A stretch of 6,854 bases of DNA. It comes from Phocaeicola_A sp964481755 (lineage in GTDB: Bacteria; Bacteroidota; Bacteroidia; Bacteroidales; Bacteroidaceae). Both the position numbers and the translations under genes were made by a program. This document shows, in pieces, positions 1-6,808 of the stretch. The notes beneath the pieces were generated by a model. The model worked only from the letters and a program-made list of their open reading frames with translations, ran no database searches and was not told where the DNA came from. Each line of letters begins with the position of its first letter. Within the stretch, counting starts at the first letter, position 1. Location: the NCBI GenBank assembly GCA_964481755.1, contig CAYZVH010000161.1:1-6854 (forward strand), given 5' to 3'.

Positions 1-42
1 CGCAAGTCCTGGCCATGGATAAAGTGCTACTACAGCAATGCC

Positions 43-122
43 TTTCCACTGAAAATGTCAGAATTCGTAAAGTTTCATAGGGCATAACCGACAGAATCCG
101 CAAACTTTAAAGTGCCGAATAT
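43..122. repeat. Tandem 33-bp intergenic repeat, about 2.4 units
   Basis: Two adjacent 33-bp units can be read at 43-75 and 76-108, followed by a partial unit at 109-122. The best conserved part is the right end of each unit: TGTCAGAATTCGTAAAGTTT at 56-75 and CGACAGAATCCGCAAACTTT at 89-108. These differ at six of 20 positions. The partial third unit, AAAGTGCCGAATAT, matches the left end of the complete unit at 549-581 with one mismatch. All copies point the same way. I see no coding potential here. The function is unknown; it could be the edge of a dispersed intergenic repeat family. Confidence 0.6.
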
Positions 123-214
123 AAGGTGCACCTTGAATTATTCACAGGCTCTGCCGCAATATGGCGCACCATGGGAGTTGCTTTGCATCATCAAACCAAT
201 AAAGACGAATAATT

Positions 215-436
215 ATGTTTAGAGGATTCATTACATTTGTCTGCGACAACTGCGGACACAAATTCGTGGGCCCGGATTGCGAATGGGCAGCAACCATATT
301 CACTTATCCGGCACAATGCCCCAACTGCGGCAGCAGACATACTTGTCCACCGGGGTTCCTCGGGTTGAATAAGCACATCTACCGCAGCCTGTGGAAGAGT
401 CTGGACGAAAGAGAACAGGAGAGTAAGAAGGAATAA
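215..436 (+). CDS. Small zinc-ribbon-like protein, function unknown
   Basis: This is a complete 73-residue frame from ATG to TAA. It has two Cys pairs spaced as a zinc ribbon: C10-x2-C13 (CDNC) and C35-x2-C38 (CPNC), with extra cysteines at C22 and C44. The paired CxxC knuckles with a Gly after the second Cys of each (CDNCG, CPNCG) are typical of small rubredoxin-like or zinc-ribbon domains that bind one Zn ion. The C-terminal 20 residues are charged (KSLDEREQESKKE) and probably helical. No signal peptide or membrane segment is visible, so a cytoplasmic location is inferred. It stands alone: the next gene is on the other strand, and copies of a 33-bp repeat lie on both sides. The ATG follows an AT-rich stretch without a clear Shine-Dalgarno, which is common in Bacteroidales. 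The family is not recognised beyond the zinc-ribbon resemblance. The paired motifs make a real gene likely, but it is short. Confidence 0.7.
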   Translation: MFRGFITFVCDNCGHKFVGPDCEWAATIFTYPAQCPNCGSRHTCPPGFLGLNKHIYRSLWKSLDEREQESKKE

Positions 437-548
437 GGAGTGCAATATCCTCCTGCCAAATCTCCGTCAACAGAAGTCACGGCGAAGGGCTTTTGCGCAG
501 GTACATCACGATGCCTGGCAAAAGTAACCTCCGCAACAATCGGAGCTA

Positions 549-581
549 AAAGTGCCAAATATGTCAGAATCCGCAAACTTT
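549..581. repeat. Single complete copy of the 33-bp intergenic repeat
   Basis: The left part AAAGTGCCAAATAT (549-562) matches 109-122 with one mismatch. The right part contains CAGAATCCGCAAACTTT (565-581), an exact 17-base match to 92-108. It is in the same orientation as the copies at 43-122 and lies about 470 bp away, on the other side of the zinc-ribbon gene. The surrounding stretch 437-682 holds no convincing gene. Confidence 0.65.
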
Positions 582-659
582 GCACCATTTGCGTCTATAG
601 GATATGGTGATAAGACGGGCAATCCGCTCTTCCCGAGGTTCGGAATTAAGGAGCGCATA

Positions 660-675
660 CCTATTTATATATAGG
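660..675. other. AT-rich near-palindrome after the nuclease remnant
   Basis: CCTATTTATATATAGG pairs with itself at 7 of 8 positions. It starts eight bases beyond the minus-strand stop codon of the nuclease remnant, so it could be a weak transcription end point. No T-tract follows on either strand, and the stem is mostly A-T pairs. The call as a functional site is weak. Confidence 0.3.
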
Positions 676-682
676 CTAAGGT

Positions 683-2085
683 TTATTCGACTCGCTTCCA
701 GTCCAAGAGTCCTTTCCCTGTCTCATCGAGTTCAAGACCCAGTCCGATGACTGGTCGCTTGTCCGCCTTGAAAGGTTCAAGGTATTGCCGGTCCAGGATT
801 TGCTGCGTAGCGGCATCCGTGCCTCCGTTGCTTCTCAGCTTCAGCTCTATTACATATATATAATAAGGAGAACCCACTACCATGTCTATCCGGCCAGTGG
901 CAATCATGTGTTCCACCTCTACCTTCAATCCAATGGCCTTGAAAATACTGCTGATGATGAGGCGATAGCGTTCCTCCATATCCATGGACGCGAGTTTCTT
1001 ATTACTATAAGGCATATCGGCGATGAGTGATTTGAGTGACTTCATGGCATCGTCCACCTGTCCCTGCCCCATTTGGGCATAGAGATTGGCTTGCAAGGAT
1101 TGTATGTCGCCACCCTCTCGCAATGTCAAGGCCGGAAGCACCATCTCATAAAGCGCCTGCCTCACCTCCTCATTCGGGAATCCGAGTGTATAGCCAAACT
1201 CGTCGCCACTCTTGATGGTGAGGTAGCCAGATTGATAGAGAAACAATTCCGCACCCCCACCGCTGACATCGGACAGTTCCAACGTGTTTCGCATGATGCG
1301 GCAATTCTCGAAGTTCCTCAGGCGAAGCTCCATATTGTCGACGAACTTGGGAATGAGCGAGGTCGCTCCCGAAGCCGCCCAGAAATTGCCTAATTCTTGT
1401 GTGCTCAACGCATTAATGAGGCTAAACGGATTATAGACATCGACCATGTTGCGGCGACTGAAATGGTATCCGTCGTAATAGGCTTTCAGTTTATCATGTG
1501 TCTCTTGGATTGTCCAGCCGTTTACACGCCCCATCTCTTCCAGTTCCGGTTGGAAGTTTTCCTGGATTTCCTCTTCCGTGATGCCACAGATGGAAGCATA
1601 TTCGGGCAAGAAACTGATGTTGGTCAGATTATTGAGCACAGAGAAAAGAGAAATTTGGGAAAACTTCGTGATGCCCGTGATAAAGACAAGTTTCTCATGT
1701 TCATCGCAAGCCTTCAACACGGCAAATACGTCACGATAAACGTCGGTACATTCTTTATGTCTATCTGTCTTCCACGAATGTTGGAGAGGAGAATCATATT
1801 CATCAATCAAGACTGCCACCTGATTACCTGTCTGCTTAGCTGCAGTCGTGATGATACGGTTGAACCTCACAGCAAGAGAATCCGAAGACGAAGGTGTGAT
1901 TCCATAAGTCGCTTCATACGCTTGGAAAGTATCGTTGAGATAAGATTTATGGTCTCTGGAGCAGAGCCTGCCAAACTCATATCAAGACGAATGACCGGGT
2001 GTTGCTTCCAATCTCTCTCCAGCTTCATAATCTTCAGCCCCTCGAAGAGATCCTTTCTACCTTCGAGGTACATCTGCAATGTATC
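683..2085 (-). pseudogene. Decayed AAA-ATPase-like / PD-(D/E)XK nuclease family protein (5'-truncated, frameshifted)
   Basis: Members of this family, common in several copies in Bacteroidales, pair an N-terminal AAA-like ATPase with a C-terminal PD-(D/E)XK nuclease fold; their role is poorly known. Here the C-terminal 395 codons are open (683-1870). They show a Walker B-like LIDEYD (residues 21-26), the conserved FITGITKFSQ stretch (63-72), and a nuclease core of GRID (D329), IELK (E342, K344) and a downstream Gln pair (356-357). The preceding part (DTLQMYLEGRKDLFEGL) lies in another minus-strand frame, 1867-2085. The two join if one base is restored near 1946-1947, giving ETIKSYLNDTFQAYEATYG. 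The reading begins where family members have just passed the P-loop (FGKS) region, so the start codon, Walker A and roughly 40-50 residues are missing; a TAA lies just upstream at 2092-2094. The downstream frame has only GTG as a start. The nuclease half is otherwise intact. A sequencing error could explain the frameshift, but not the missing N-terminus. Confidence 0.85.
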
Positions 2086-2101
2086 AACAAATTATCTTCT
2101 A

Positions 2102-2109
2102 CAAAGATA
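2102..2109 (-). promoter_or_regulatory. Possible Bacteroidales -7 box (TATCTTTG)
   Basis: TATCTTTG on the minus strand fits the Bacteroides -7 consensus TAnnTTTG exactly. It lies about 17 bases before the first recognisable codon of the nuclease remnant. No clear TTTG -33 box is seen at the usual spacing, so this could be chance. If real, it would be the old promoter of the nuclease gene, brought close to its interior by a deletion. Confidence 0.3.
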
Positions 2110-2168
2110 CACTTCTATTCGGAATTATCCGTACTTCGCGGTATTTAATTGAGAACGAATGGCAACGA

Positions 2169-3125
2169 CTACCCCACTCTCTCCATCCGTCCGTAGAGCC
2201 ACATGGCGAAGGCATAGATGAGGAAGGCGGTGAAGAATCCGGCAATGGCATCTATCAGGTAGTGGGCCTGGATGTAGACGGTGGCGCAACAGAGCAGCAC
2301 GTAGAAAGGCATCAGGCACCAGAAGAGGGACTTCTTGGCACGGAACGCCAGCAAGAGGATGATGGTGGACATACCCACGTGAGAACTGGGAAATGCCGCC
2401 GTCGGTCGCTCACCGGCCTGCTGCGACATCTCCACTAACTTATAAAAAATGCCCCAGTCCGGTTCCTTGGAAGGGAGCAGCTCGGCATGATAGTTGAAGT
2501 AATCGCCTACGGCAGGGAAATACGCTTGGGCAACCTGGTCCAGTCCAATGGCAGGGAAATAGTATTGCGGTCCGGCAACGGGCAGGAACAGGTAAATGAG
2601 GTAGTAGACGAAGAAGGAGGTGACGAGCACAAAGGCCACCTTGTCGAACTCGCGGTAACGGCAGAAGAAGTAAAACAGCGCAATGCCGAAAATCATCGGA
2701 TAATAGCTGAAATATCCTAAGTTGAAAGCTTCGCAAAACCAGGCCGACGAGCAATACTGCGAGAAGAGGATGGCAGGCTGGCAATGGAATATGGCCTGCT
2801 CGCACGAGGCGAAGAGGTGGTCGAGGTTGGGAAACAGACGGTTGAACTCATACGTGTCGGGGTACCAATAGGCCAACAGTGCCATCTGGTAAGCGGTGCG
2901 CAGAAAAGCCGTCAGCTTGCAGGCATATTGCCGGTAGACCAATATCAGCGCCAGCGTGGCTGCCACGATAATCAACCGCTCGAACAGCATACCCATAGGT
3001 CGTTCCATCCGCCCGAACAGCAGCACGATAACCACAGAGGTAAAGAGTGTGTAGAGGAGTCCTATCTTCTCAATGGCGAAGAATCCCTTCTTCGCATCTG
3101 TCTTTTTCAATAGTTCTAAAGCCAT
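2169..3125 (-). CDS. PAP2/Aur1-like membrane phosphatase or phosphotransferase
   Basis: This 318-residue integral membrane protein has its active-site motifs in the C-terminal third. RPTAAFPSSH (R240-H249) supplies the C2-type PSSH motif, and YIQAHYLID (284-292) supplies the C3-type H-x3-D pair (H288, D292). In the PAP2 superfamily the C3 His is the nucleophile that takes up phosphate. The canonical K-x6-RP C1 motif is absent; an RP directly before PSSH is closer to the Aur1/inositol-phosphotransferase (PAP2_3) layout. Hydrophobic segments are visible at about 20-37, 48-64, 132-154, 163-184, 250-262, 266-283 and 290-311, so the catalytic residues should sit at the membrane surface, probably facing the periplasm. 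The ATG overlaps the last 10 bases of the upstream dehydrogenase gene, so translation is probably coupled. Likely reactions are dephosphorylation of a lipid phosphate or transfer of a phospho head group; the substrate cannot be read. Superfamily assignment is confident, specific activity is not. Confidence 0.85.
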   Translation of the reverse strand: MALELLKKTDAKKGFFAIEKIGLLYTLFTSVVIVLLFGRMERPMGMLFERLIIVAATLALILVYRQYACKLTAFLRTAYQMALLAYWYPDTYEFNRLFPNLDHLFASCEQAIFHCQPAILFSQYCSSAWFCEAFNLGYFSYYPMIFGIALFYFFCRYREFDKVAFVLVTSFFVYYLIYLFLPVAGPQYYFPAIGLDQVAQAYFPAVGDYFNYHAELLPSKEPDWGIFYKLVEMSQQAGERPTAAFPSSHVGMSTIILLLAFRAKKSLFWCLMPFYVLLCCATVYIQAHYLIDAIAGFFTAFLIYAFAMWLYGRMERVG

Positions 3126-4120
3126 TTTTCTTGTTTATACCATGCAATGATCGCCTTCACGCCACGCGCCAGGTCGTAGTCGGCCCGGTAGCCAAGTTCG
3201 GTCTCCGCAGGGGTGATGTCACATTGCCAGTTGCGTTGTTTCATGATTTTATACTTATCGCCGTTCAGCGTGCTACTCTTTCCACAAAGACCAGCCACAA
3301 TTTCGGCCAGCAAAGATACGACTTTTAGAATAAACAACGGACATTTGATGTGGATAACGAACGGATTGCCCAACTCTTTCTCTATCAAGTGCGAGAAGGT
3401 GCTGCTCTGGTACACCTGTCCGTCGCTCAGCAGATAGGTGCGGTCCGTCACTGCTTTGTCGATAGCCAGATAGATGCCCTTAACGAGGTCCTTCACGTAG
3501 ATGAAGGTGATGTCCTGCCGTTTGTAGCCTACCGAGAAATCGAGATGTTGCCGAATGGACTTGGCCATGAGGAAGTAGTCCTTCTCGCGGGGACCATAGA
3601 CTCCCGTGGGGCGGAAGATGACGTAAGGGAAGCCGCTGAGTGACTTCAGGTAGTTCTCCGAAGCCAGTTTGCTCTCGCCATAGGCCGTGTTGGGACGGGC
3701 CTCATCGGTCACGCGGATGGGTGTGTAGTCTTTCTCACGCAGCGGTCCCATCACACTGAGGGAACTGATGTAGACGAACTGGCGGGGAGTCATCTCAAGC
3801 GCCACCAACGCCTCCACCAAGTTACGTGTGGCTTGGTAGTTACCTTTCATGAAGTCCTCGCGATGTCGGCATTTGGTCACACCGGCACAATGGACTATCA
3901 CGTCCCAGCCATCGTGTTGTCGCTTATGTTCTTGGAGTTGGTTTTGCAGTGTCTGAGGGTTCGCAAAGTCGAGGCAGGCGAACCGTATCCGCCCGTCCTG
4001 CAAGTAGCGTCGCGAACTGCTTTGGCGCACTCCGGCCCACACCTCCATACCTCGGTGTAAGGCCTCTTCCACCAGGAAGCTCCCGATGAAACCGCTTGCC
4101 CCCGTTATCAATATCTTCAT
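3116..4120 (-). CDS. Extended short-chain dehydrogenase/reductase (NAD-dependent epimerase/dehydratase family)
   Basis: This complete 334-residue protein has the extended SDR layout. The N-terminal Rossmann fold carries TGASGFIG (6-13) for NAD(P) binding. YISSLSVMG (117-125) supplies the catalytic Ser region, and Y147-x3-K151 (AYGESK) is the catalytic pair. RPTGVYGP (170-177) is the usual motif before the substrate domain. The C-terminal part has a hydrophobic stretch (about 261-279, PLFILKVVSLLAEIVAGLC) and ends in WYKQEKWL. Such a hydrophobic patch recalls 3-beta-hydroxysteroid-dehydrogenase-like and dihydroflavonol-reductase-like members, so the substrate may be a membrane lipid rather than a nucleotide sugar; this is inference. 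It is the first gene of a two-gene operon with the PAP2 protein, overlapping it by 10 bases, and diverges from rnr across 129 bp. The start is the ATG at 4118-4120, about 30 bases after a promoter-like box. Sugar-nucleotide epimerase remains an alternative. Confidence 0.88.
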   Translation of the reverse strand: MKILITGASGFIGSFLVEEALHRGMEVWAGVRQSSSRRYLQDGRIRFACLDFANPQTLQNQLQEHKRQHDGWDVIVHCAGVTKCRHREDFMKGNYQATRNLVEALVALEMTPRQFVYISSLSVMGPLREKDYTPIRVTDEARPNTAYGESKLASENYLKSLSGFPYVIFRPTGVYGPREKDYFLMAKSIRQHLDFSVGYKRQDITFIYVKDLVKGIYLAIDKAVTDRTYLLSDGQVYQSSTFSHLIEKELGNPFVIHIKCPLFILKVVSLLAEIVAGLCGKSSTLNGDKYKIMKQRNWQCDITPAETELGYRADYDLARGVKAIIAWYKQEKWL

Positions 4121-4151
4121 CTGTCTATTCCGCTTTTGTCTGTTAAGGTTG

Positions 4152-4159
4152 CAAAGGTA
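4152..4159 (-). promoter_or_regulatory. Candidate -7 box (TACCTTTG) for the dehydrogenase-PAP2 operon
   Basis: TACCTTTG on the minus strand matches the Bacteroides -7 consensus TAnnTTTG and lies 31 bases before the ATG of the dehydrogenase gene, which would give a short leader. A TTTG -33 box is not seen at the expected distance. The call rests on the box and its position. Confidence 0.45.
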
Positions 4160-4205
4160 TTCAAAAAAACAAGTCGGGAATGTATGGGGATACGAGAAAA
4201 TTCAC

Positions 4206-4213
4206 TTCCTTTG
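4206..4213 (+). promoter_or_regulatory. Weak candidate -7 box (TTCCTTTG) for rnr
   Basis: TTCCTTTG differs from TAnnTTTG at one fixed position and ends 36 bases before the rnr ATG. The divergent spacer 4121-4249 must hold the rnr promoter if the gene has its own, and this is the closest match I find. No -33 box supports it. Confidence 0.25.
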
Positions 4214-4249
4214 TAGAAGTAAACTGATAACTGTAAAATATTCACTATT

Positions 4250-6505
4250 ATGGGTAAATCGGGTAGAAAAGGCGGCAAACGCATGACAAAGAAGGAACTG
4301 GTGGAACAACTGACCGCCATGTTCCAAAAAGATATCAATCAAGTATGGGGAATCAAACAGATCTTCGAGGAGCTGAAGCTGGACACTCATCCGCTGAAAG
4401 CGCTCTGTCTGGATATCCTTGACGACATGGTGGAGGAGGATTACATCTGCGAGCCCAAGAAGGGACTCTTCCAATATAGCGACCACGGACAAATCATAGA
4501 AGGTACATTCCAGCGGAAGAGCAACGGAAAGAACTCGTTCGTGCCCGAAGGGGGCGGCGAGCCGGTGTTCATTGCCGAGCGCAACTCGGGCCACGCGATG
4601 AACAACGACAAGGTGCGCGTGGCACTCTTCGCTAAACGAAAGAACCGTGAGCGCGAGGGCGAGGTCATCGAGATAGTGGAGCATGCCGACCAGAACTTCA
4701 TCGGTACCCTGCAGGTGGAGAAGGGTTACGCATTCTTGATAACGGAGGACCGCAACCTGGCCAACGACATCTTCATCCCGAAGGAGAACCTGAAGGGTGG
4801 AAAGTCGGGCGACAAGGCGGTGGTGAAGATCACCGAATGGCCCTTCCGGGCGAAGAATCCCATCGGCAAGGTGATAGACATCCTCGGCAAGGCGGGCGAC
4901 AACACGACAGAGATGCACGCCATCCTGGCCGAATACGGATTGCCATACGTCTACCCGGAGAATGTGGAGAAGGCCGCGGACAAGATTCCCGAGACTTTCA
5001 CGAAGGAGGACTTGGAAGGACGCGAGGACTTCCGCAAGACGGTGACGTTCACCATCGACCCGGCCGACGCGAAGGACTTCGACGATGCCCTCTCCATCCG
5101 TAAGCTGAAAGAGGGATTGTGGGAGATTGGTGTGCACATCGCCGATGTGTCCCACTACGTGAAAGAGGGGAGCGTCATCGACAAGGAGGCGCAGGAGCGC
5201 GCCACGTCAGTCTACCTGGTGGACCGCACCGTGCCAATGTTGCCCGAGCGACTCTGTAACTTCATCTGCTCGTTGCGACCAGACGAGGAGAAGTTGGCCT
5301 ACTCCGTAGTCTTCGAGATGAACGAGAAGGCGGAAGTGAAGAGCTCGCGCATCGTGCATACCATTATAAAGAGTAACCGACGCTATGCCTACGAAGAGGC
5401 ACAGCAAATCATAGAGACGGGCGAAGGCGACTACAGCGAGGAGCTCCTCACACTGAATCGTCTGGCCAAGATACTGCGCGACAAGCGGTTTGCCGACGGG
5501 GCCATCAGTTTCGAGCGCACCGAGGTGAAGTTTAACCTCGACGAGAACGGCAAGCCCACCGGCGTATACTTCAAGGAGGCCAAGGAGGCCAACAAGTTGA
5601 TAGAGGAGTTCATGTTGCTGGCTAACCGCACCGTGGCGGAGCGCATCGGCAAGGTGGCGAAGAATGTGAAACCGAAAGTGTTTCCTTACCGTATACACGA
5701 CCTCCCCGACCCCGACAAGCTGGAGAACCTGAAAACCTTCATCACCCGCTTCGGCTACAAGTTGCGCACTACGGGCACCAATGCGGAAGTGTCGAAGTCC
5801 ATCAACAGCTTGCTGGACAAGGTGCAGGGCAAGCGCGAGCAGAATCTGATAGAGACCGTGTCGCTGCGGGCCATGCAGAAGGCGCGCTACAGTACCTATA
5901 ACATAGGTCACTACGGATTGGCGTTCGACTACTACACACACTTCACCTCTCCTATCCGCCGTTACCCAGACTTGATGGTGCACCGGTTGCTCACCAAATA
6001 CCTGGCGGGCGGACGCACCGTGAACCGCGACAAGTACGAGAACCTCTGCGAGCACTGCTCGGCTATGGAACAGACGGCAGCCTCGGCCGAACGCTCTAGC
6101 GTGAAGTACAAACAGGTGGAGTACATGTCCGAGCATATCGGTCAGGCCTACGATGGTGTCATCAGCGGCATCACCGAGTGGGGACTCTACGTGGAGCTGA
6201 ACGAGAACAAGTGCGAGGGACTGATTCCTATCCGCGAGTTGGGCGACGACTACTTCGACTTCGACGAGAAGAACTATTGCCTCATCGGACGGAGGAGCCA
6301 CAAGCGCTACAACCTCGGGGACCCGATAAAGATAAAGGTAGCTTGCACCAACCTCGAGAAGAAGCAGCTCGACTTCACCTTAGCCTCCAATCCCGACGGC
6401 CAGTCATCGTCCCCGCAACGGTACGGACAGACCAAGGCCAACCGCATCAAAGCGGACAAAGGCAAGAAGGGCGGCAAGGAGAAAGGCAAGAAGAGACGCA
6501 AGTAA
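4250..6505 (+). CDS. rnr: Ribonuclease R, 3'-5' exoribonuclease
   Basis: The 751-residue product degrades RNA processively from the 3' end, including structured RNA, in the cytoplasm. Domains in order: a basic N-terminus (GKSGRKGGKR) and a winged-helix region (about 12-75), two cold-shock/OB domains (about 80-140 and 148-212), the RNB catalytic domain (about 260-590), an S1 domain (about 632-712) and a Lys/Arg-rich tail (728-751). The RNB signature DPADAKDFDDALS gives the metal-binding Asp set D270, D276, D278 and D279, equivalent to D201, D207, D209 and D210 of E. coli RNase II. HFTSPIRRYPDLMVHR (564-579) is the second hallmark. Length and the basic tail fit RNase R rather than the shorter RNase II. 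The ATG at 4250 is preferred because it adds a basic leader usual in this family; an in-frame ATG at 4283 (residue 12) is the alternative. No Shine-Dalgarno is evident. It appears monocistronic, divergent from the dehydrogenase operon, with symmetrical repeats downstream. No key residue is missing. Confidence 0.97.
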   Translation: MGKSGRKGGKRMTKKELVEQLTAMFQKDINQVWGIKQIFEELKLDTHPLKALCLDILDDMVEEDYICEPKKGLFQYSDHGQIIEGTFQRKSNGKNSFVPEGGGEPVFIAERNSGHAMNNDKVRVALFAKRKNREREGEVIEIVEHADQNFIGTLQVEKGYAFLITEDRNLANDIFIPKENLKGGKSGDKAVVKITEWPFRAKNPIGKVIDILGKAGDNTTEMHAILAEYGLPYVYPENVEKAADKIPETFTKEDLEGREDFRKTVTFTIDPADAKDFDDALSIRKLKEGLWEIGVHIADVSHYVKEGSVIDKEAQERATSVYLVDRTVPMLPERLCNFICSLRPDEEKLAYSVVFEMNEKAEVKSSRIVHTIIKSNRRYAYEEAQQIIETGEGDYSEELLTLNRLAKILRDKRFADGAISFERTEVKFNLDENGKPTGVYFKEAKEANKLIEEFMLLANRTVAERIGKVAKNVKPKVFPYRIHDLPDPDKLENLKTFITRFGYKLRTTGTNAEVSKSINSLLDKVQGKREQNLIETVSLRAMQKARYSTYNIGHYGLAFDYYTHFTSPIRRYPDLMVHRLLTKYLAGGRTVNRDKYENLCEHCSAMEQTAASAERSSVKYKQVEYMSEHIGQAYDGVISGITEWGLYVELNENKCEGLIPIRELGDDYFDFDEKNYCLIGRRSHKRYNLGDPIKIKVACTNLEKKQLDFTLASNPDGQSSSPQRYGQTKANRIKADKGKKGGKEKGKKRRK

Positions 6506-6531
6506 TATAAATGACGCAAGTCGGCTCCCAA

Positions 6532-6545
6532 CGAGTATATACTCG
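6532..6545 (+). terminator. Perfect 14-bp palindrome after rnr, possible terminator or 3'-end hairpin
   Basis: CGAGTATATACTCG is fully self-complementary and starts 27 bases after the rnr stop codon. A hairpin would have a five-pair stem closing a four-base loop. There is no T-tract after it, so it is at best a poor intrinsic terminator; it may instead mark an RNA 3' end or a protein-binding dyad. Confidence 0.35.
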
Positions 6546-6558
6546 CGGAACTTGAATA
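6545..6558. repeat. Direct repeat, left copy (GCGGAACTTGAATA)
   Basis: This matches 6809-6822 at 13 of 14 bases in the same orientation. Both copies run into an AT-rich stretch ending in GGTATAG. Together they bracket the palindrome array. Confidence 0.5.
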
Positions 6559-6624
6559 ATATAATGGGTATAGTAATTCATGCTCAGCAGGTCTATAGAC
6601 GACGTCTAAGAGGGGCTCGACTCA

Positions 6625-6763
6625 CGAACTTTAGCTCTTTGCCACATGAGCCTTGGGTCAAGTGGCATTGAGCCTAGGTTCATCGGCACTTGAGCCTAGG
6701 CTCATTTTGGTACTTGTGGAACTTAAATGAAGTATACTTCAAGTGCCAATGACCTATACCTCA
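6625..6763. repeat. Array of 14-bp palindromes on a mostly 22-bp period
   Basis: Cores are at 6647-6660 (TGAGCCTTGGGTCA), 6669-6682 (TGAGCCTAGGTTCA), 6691-6704 (TGAGCCTAGGCTCA), 6728-6741 (TGAAGTATACTTCA) and 6750-6763 (TGACCTATACCTCA), with a degenerate one at 6625-6638 (CGAACTTTAGCTCT). The third and fourth listed are perfect palindromes and the others are near-palindromes. Start-to-start distance is 22 bp except for one 37-bp step. The 8-bp linkers are themselves related: AGTGGCAT, TCGGCACT and AGTGCCAA are variants of one another or of each other's complement. No cas genes, spacers or reading frame go with it. It could be an operator array for a dimeric protein, a multi-hairpin RNA, or a dispersed palindromic repeat element. 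I do not recognise the family. Confidence 0.75.
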
Positions 6764-6808
6764 TTCAACAAAGCCCCCCGCTCTCATCATAGCCGCGTCC
6801 TTATGCCT

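Noticed and set aside
379..588. Minus-strand 69-codon frame with a hydrophobic, signal-peptide-like start (ILTYLALLAPIVA).
   Set aside because: Its first codons lie in the 33-bp repeat and its end overlaps the zinc-ribbon gene; the hydrophobic look comes from repeat sequence. No recognisable family.
2121..2145. Terminator hairpin for the PAP2 gene around CCGTACTTCGCGG.
   Set aside because: Only three or four pairs can form and no T-tract follows on the minus strand.
1397..2152. Long plus-strand frame (251 codons) opposite the nuclease remnant.
   Set aside because: It is antisense to clearly homologous coding sequence and resembles no protein family; its length comes from the codon bias of the other strand.
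4202..6301. Two long minus-strand frames (317 and 364 codons) opposite rnr.
   Set aside because: Both are antisense to well-conserved RNase R domains, have low-complexity Leu/Val/His-rich translations and no motifs.
6495..6521. Short direct repeat GACGCAAGT spanning the rnr stop codon (6495-6503 and 6513-6521).
   Set aside because: Nine bases, one copy encodes the end of rnr; too short to interpret beyond chance.
6625..6763. CRISPR array.
   Set aside because: The repeats are only 14 bp with 8-bp linkers that resemble each other, there are no unique spacers, and no cas gene is present.
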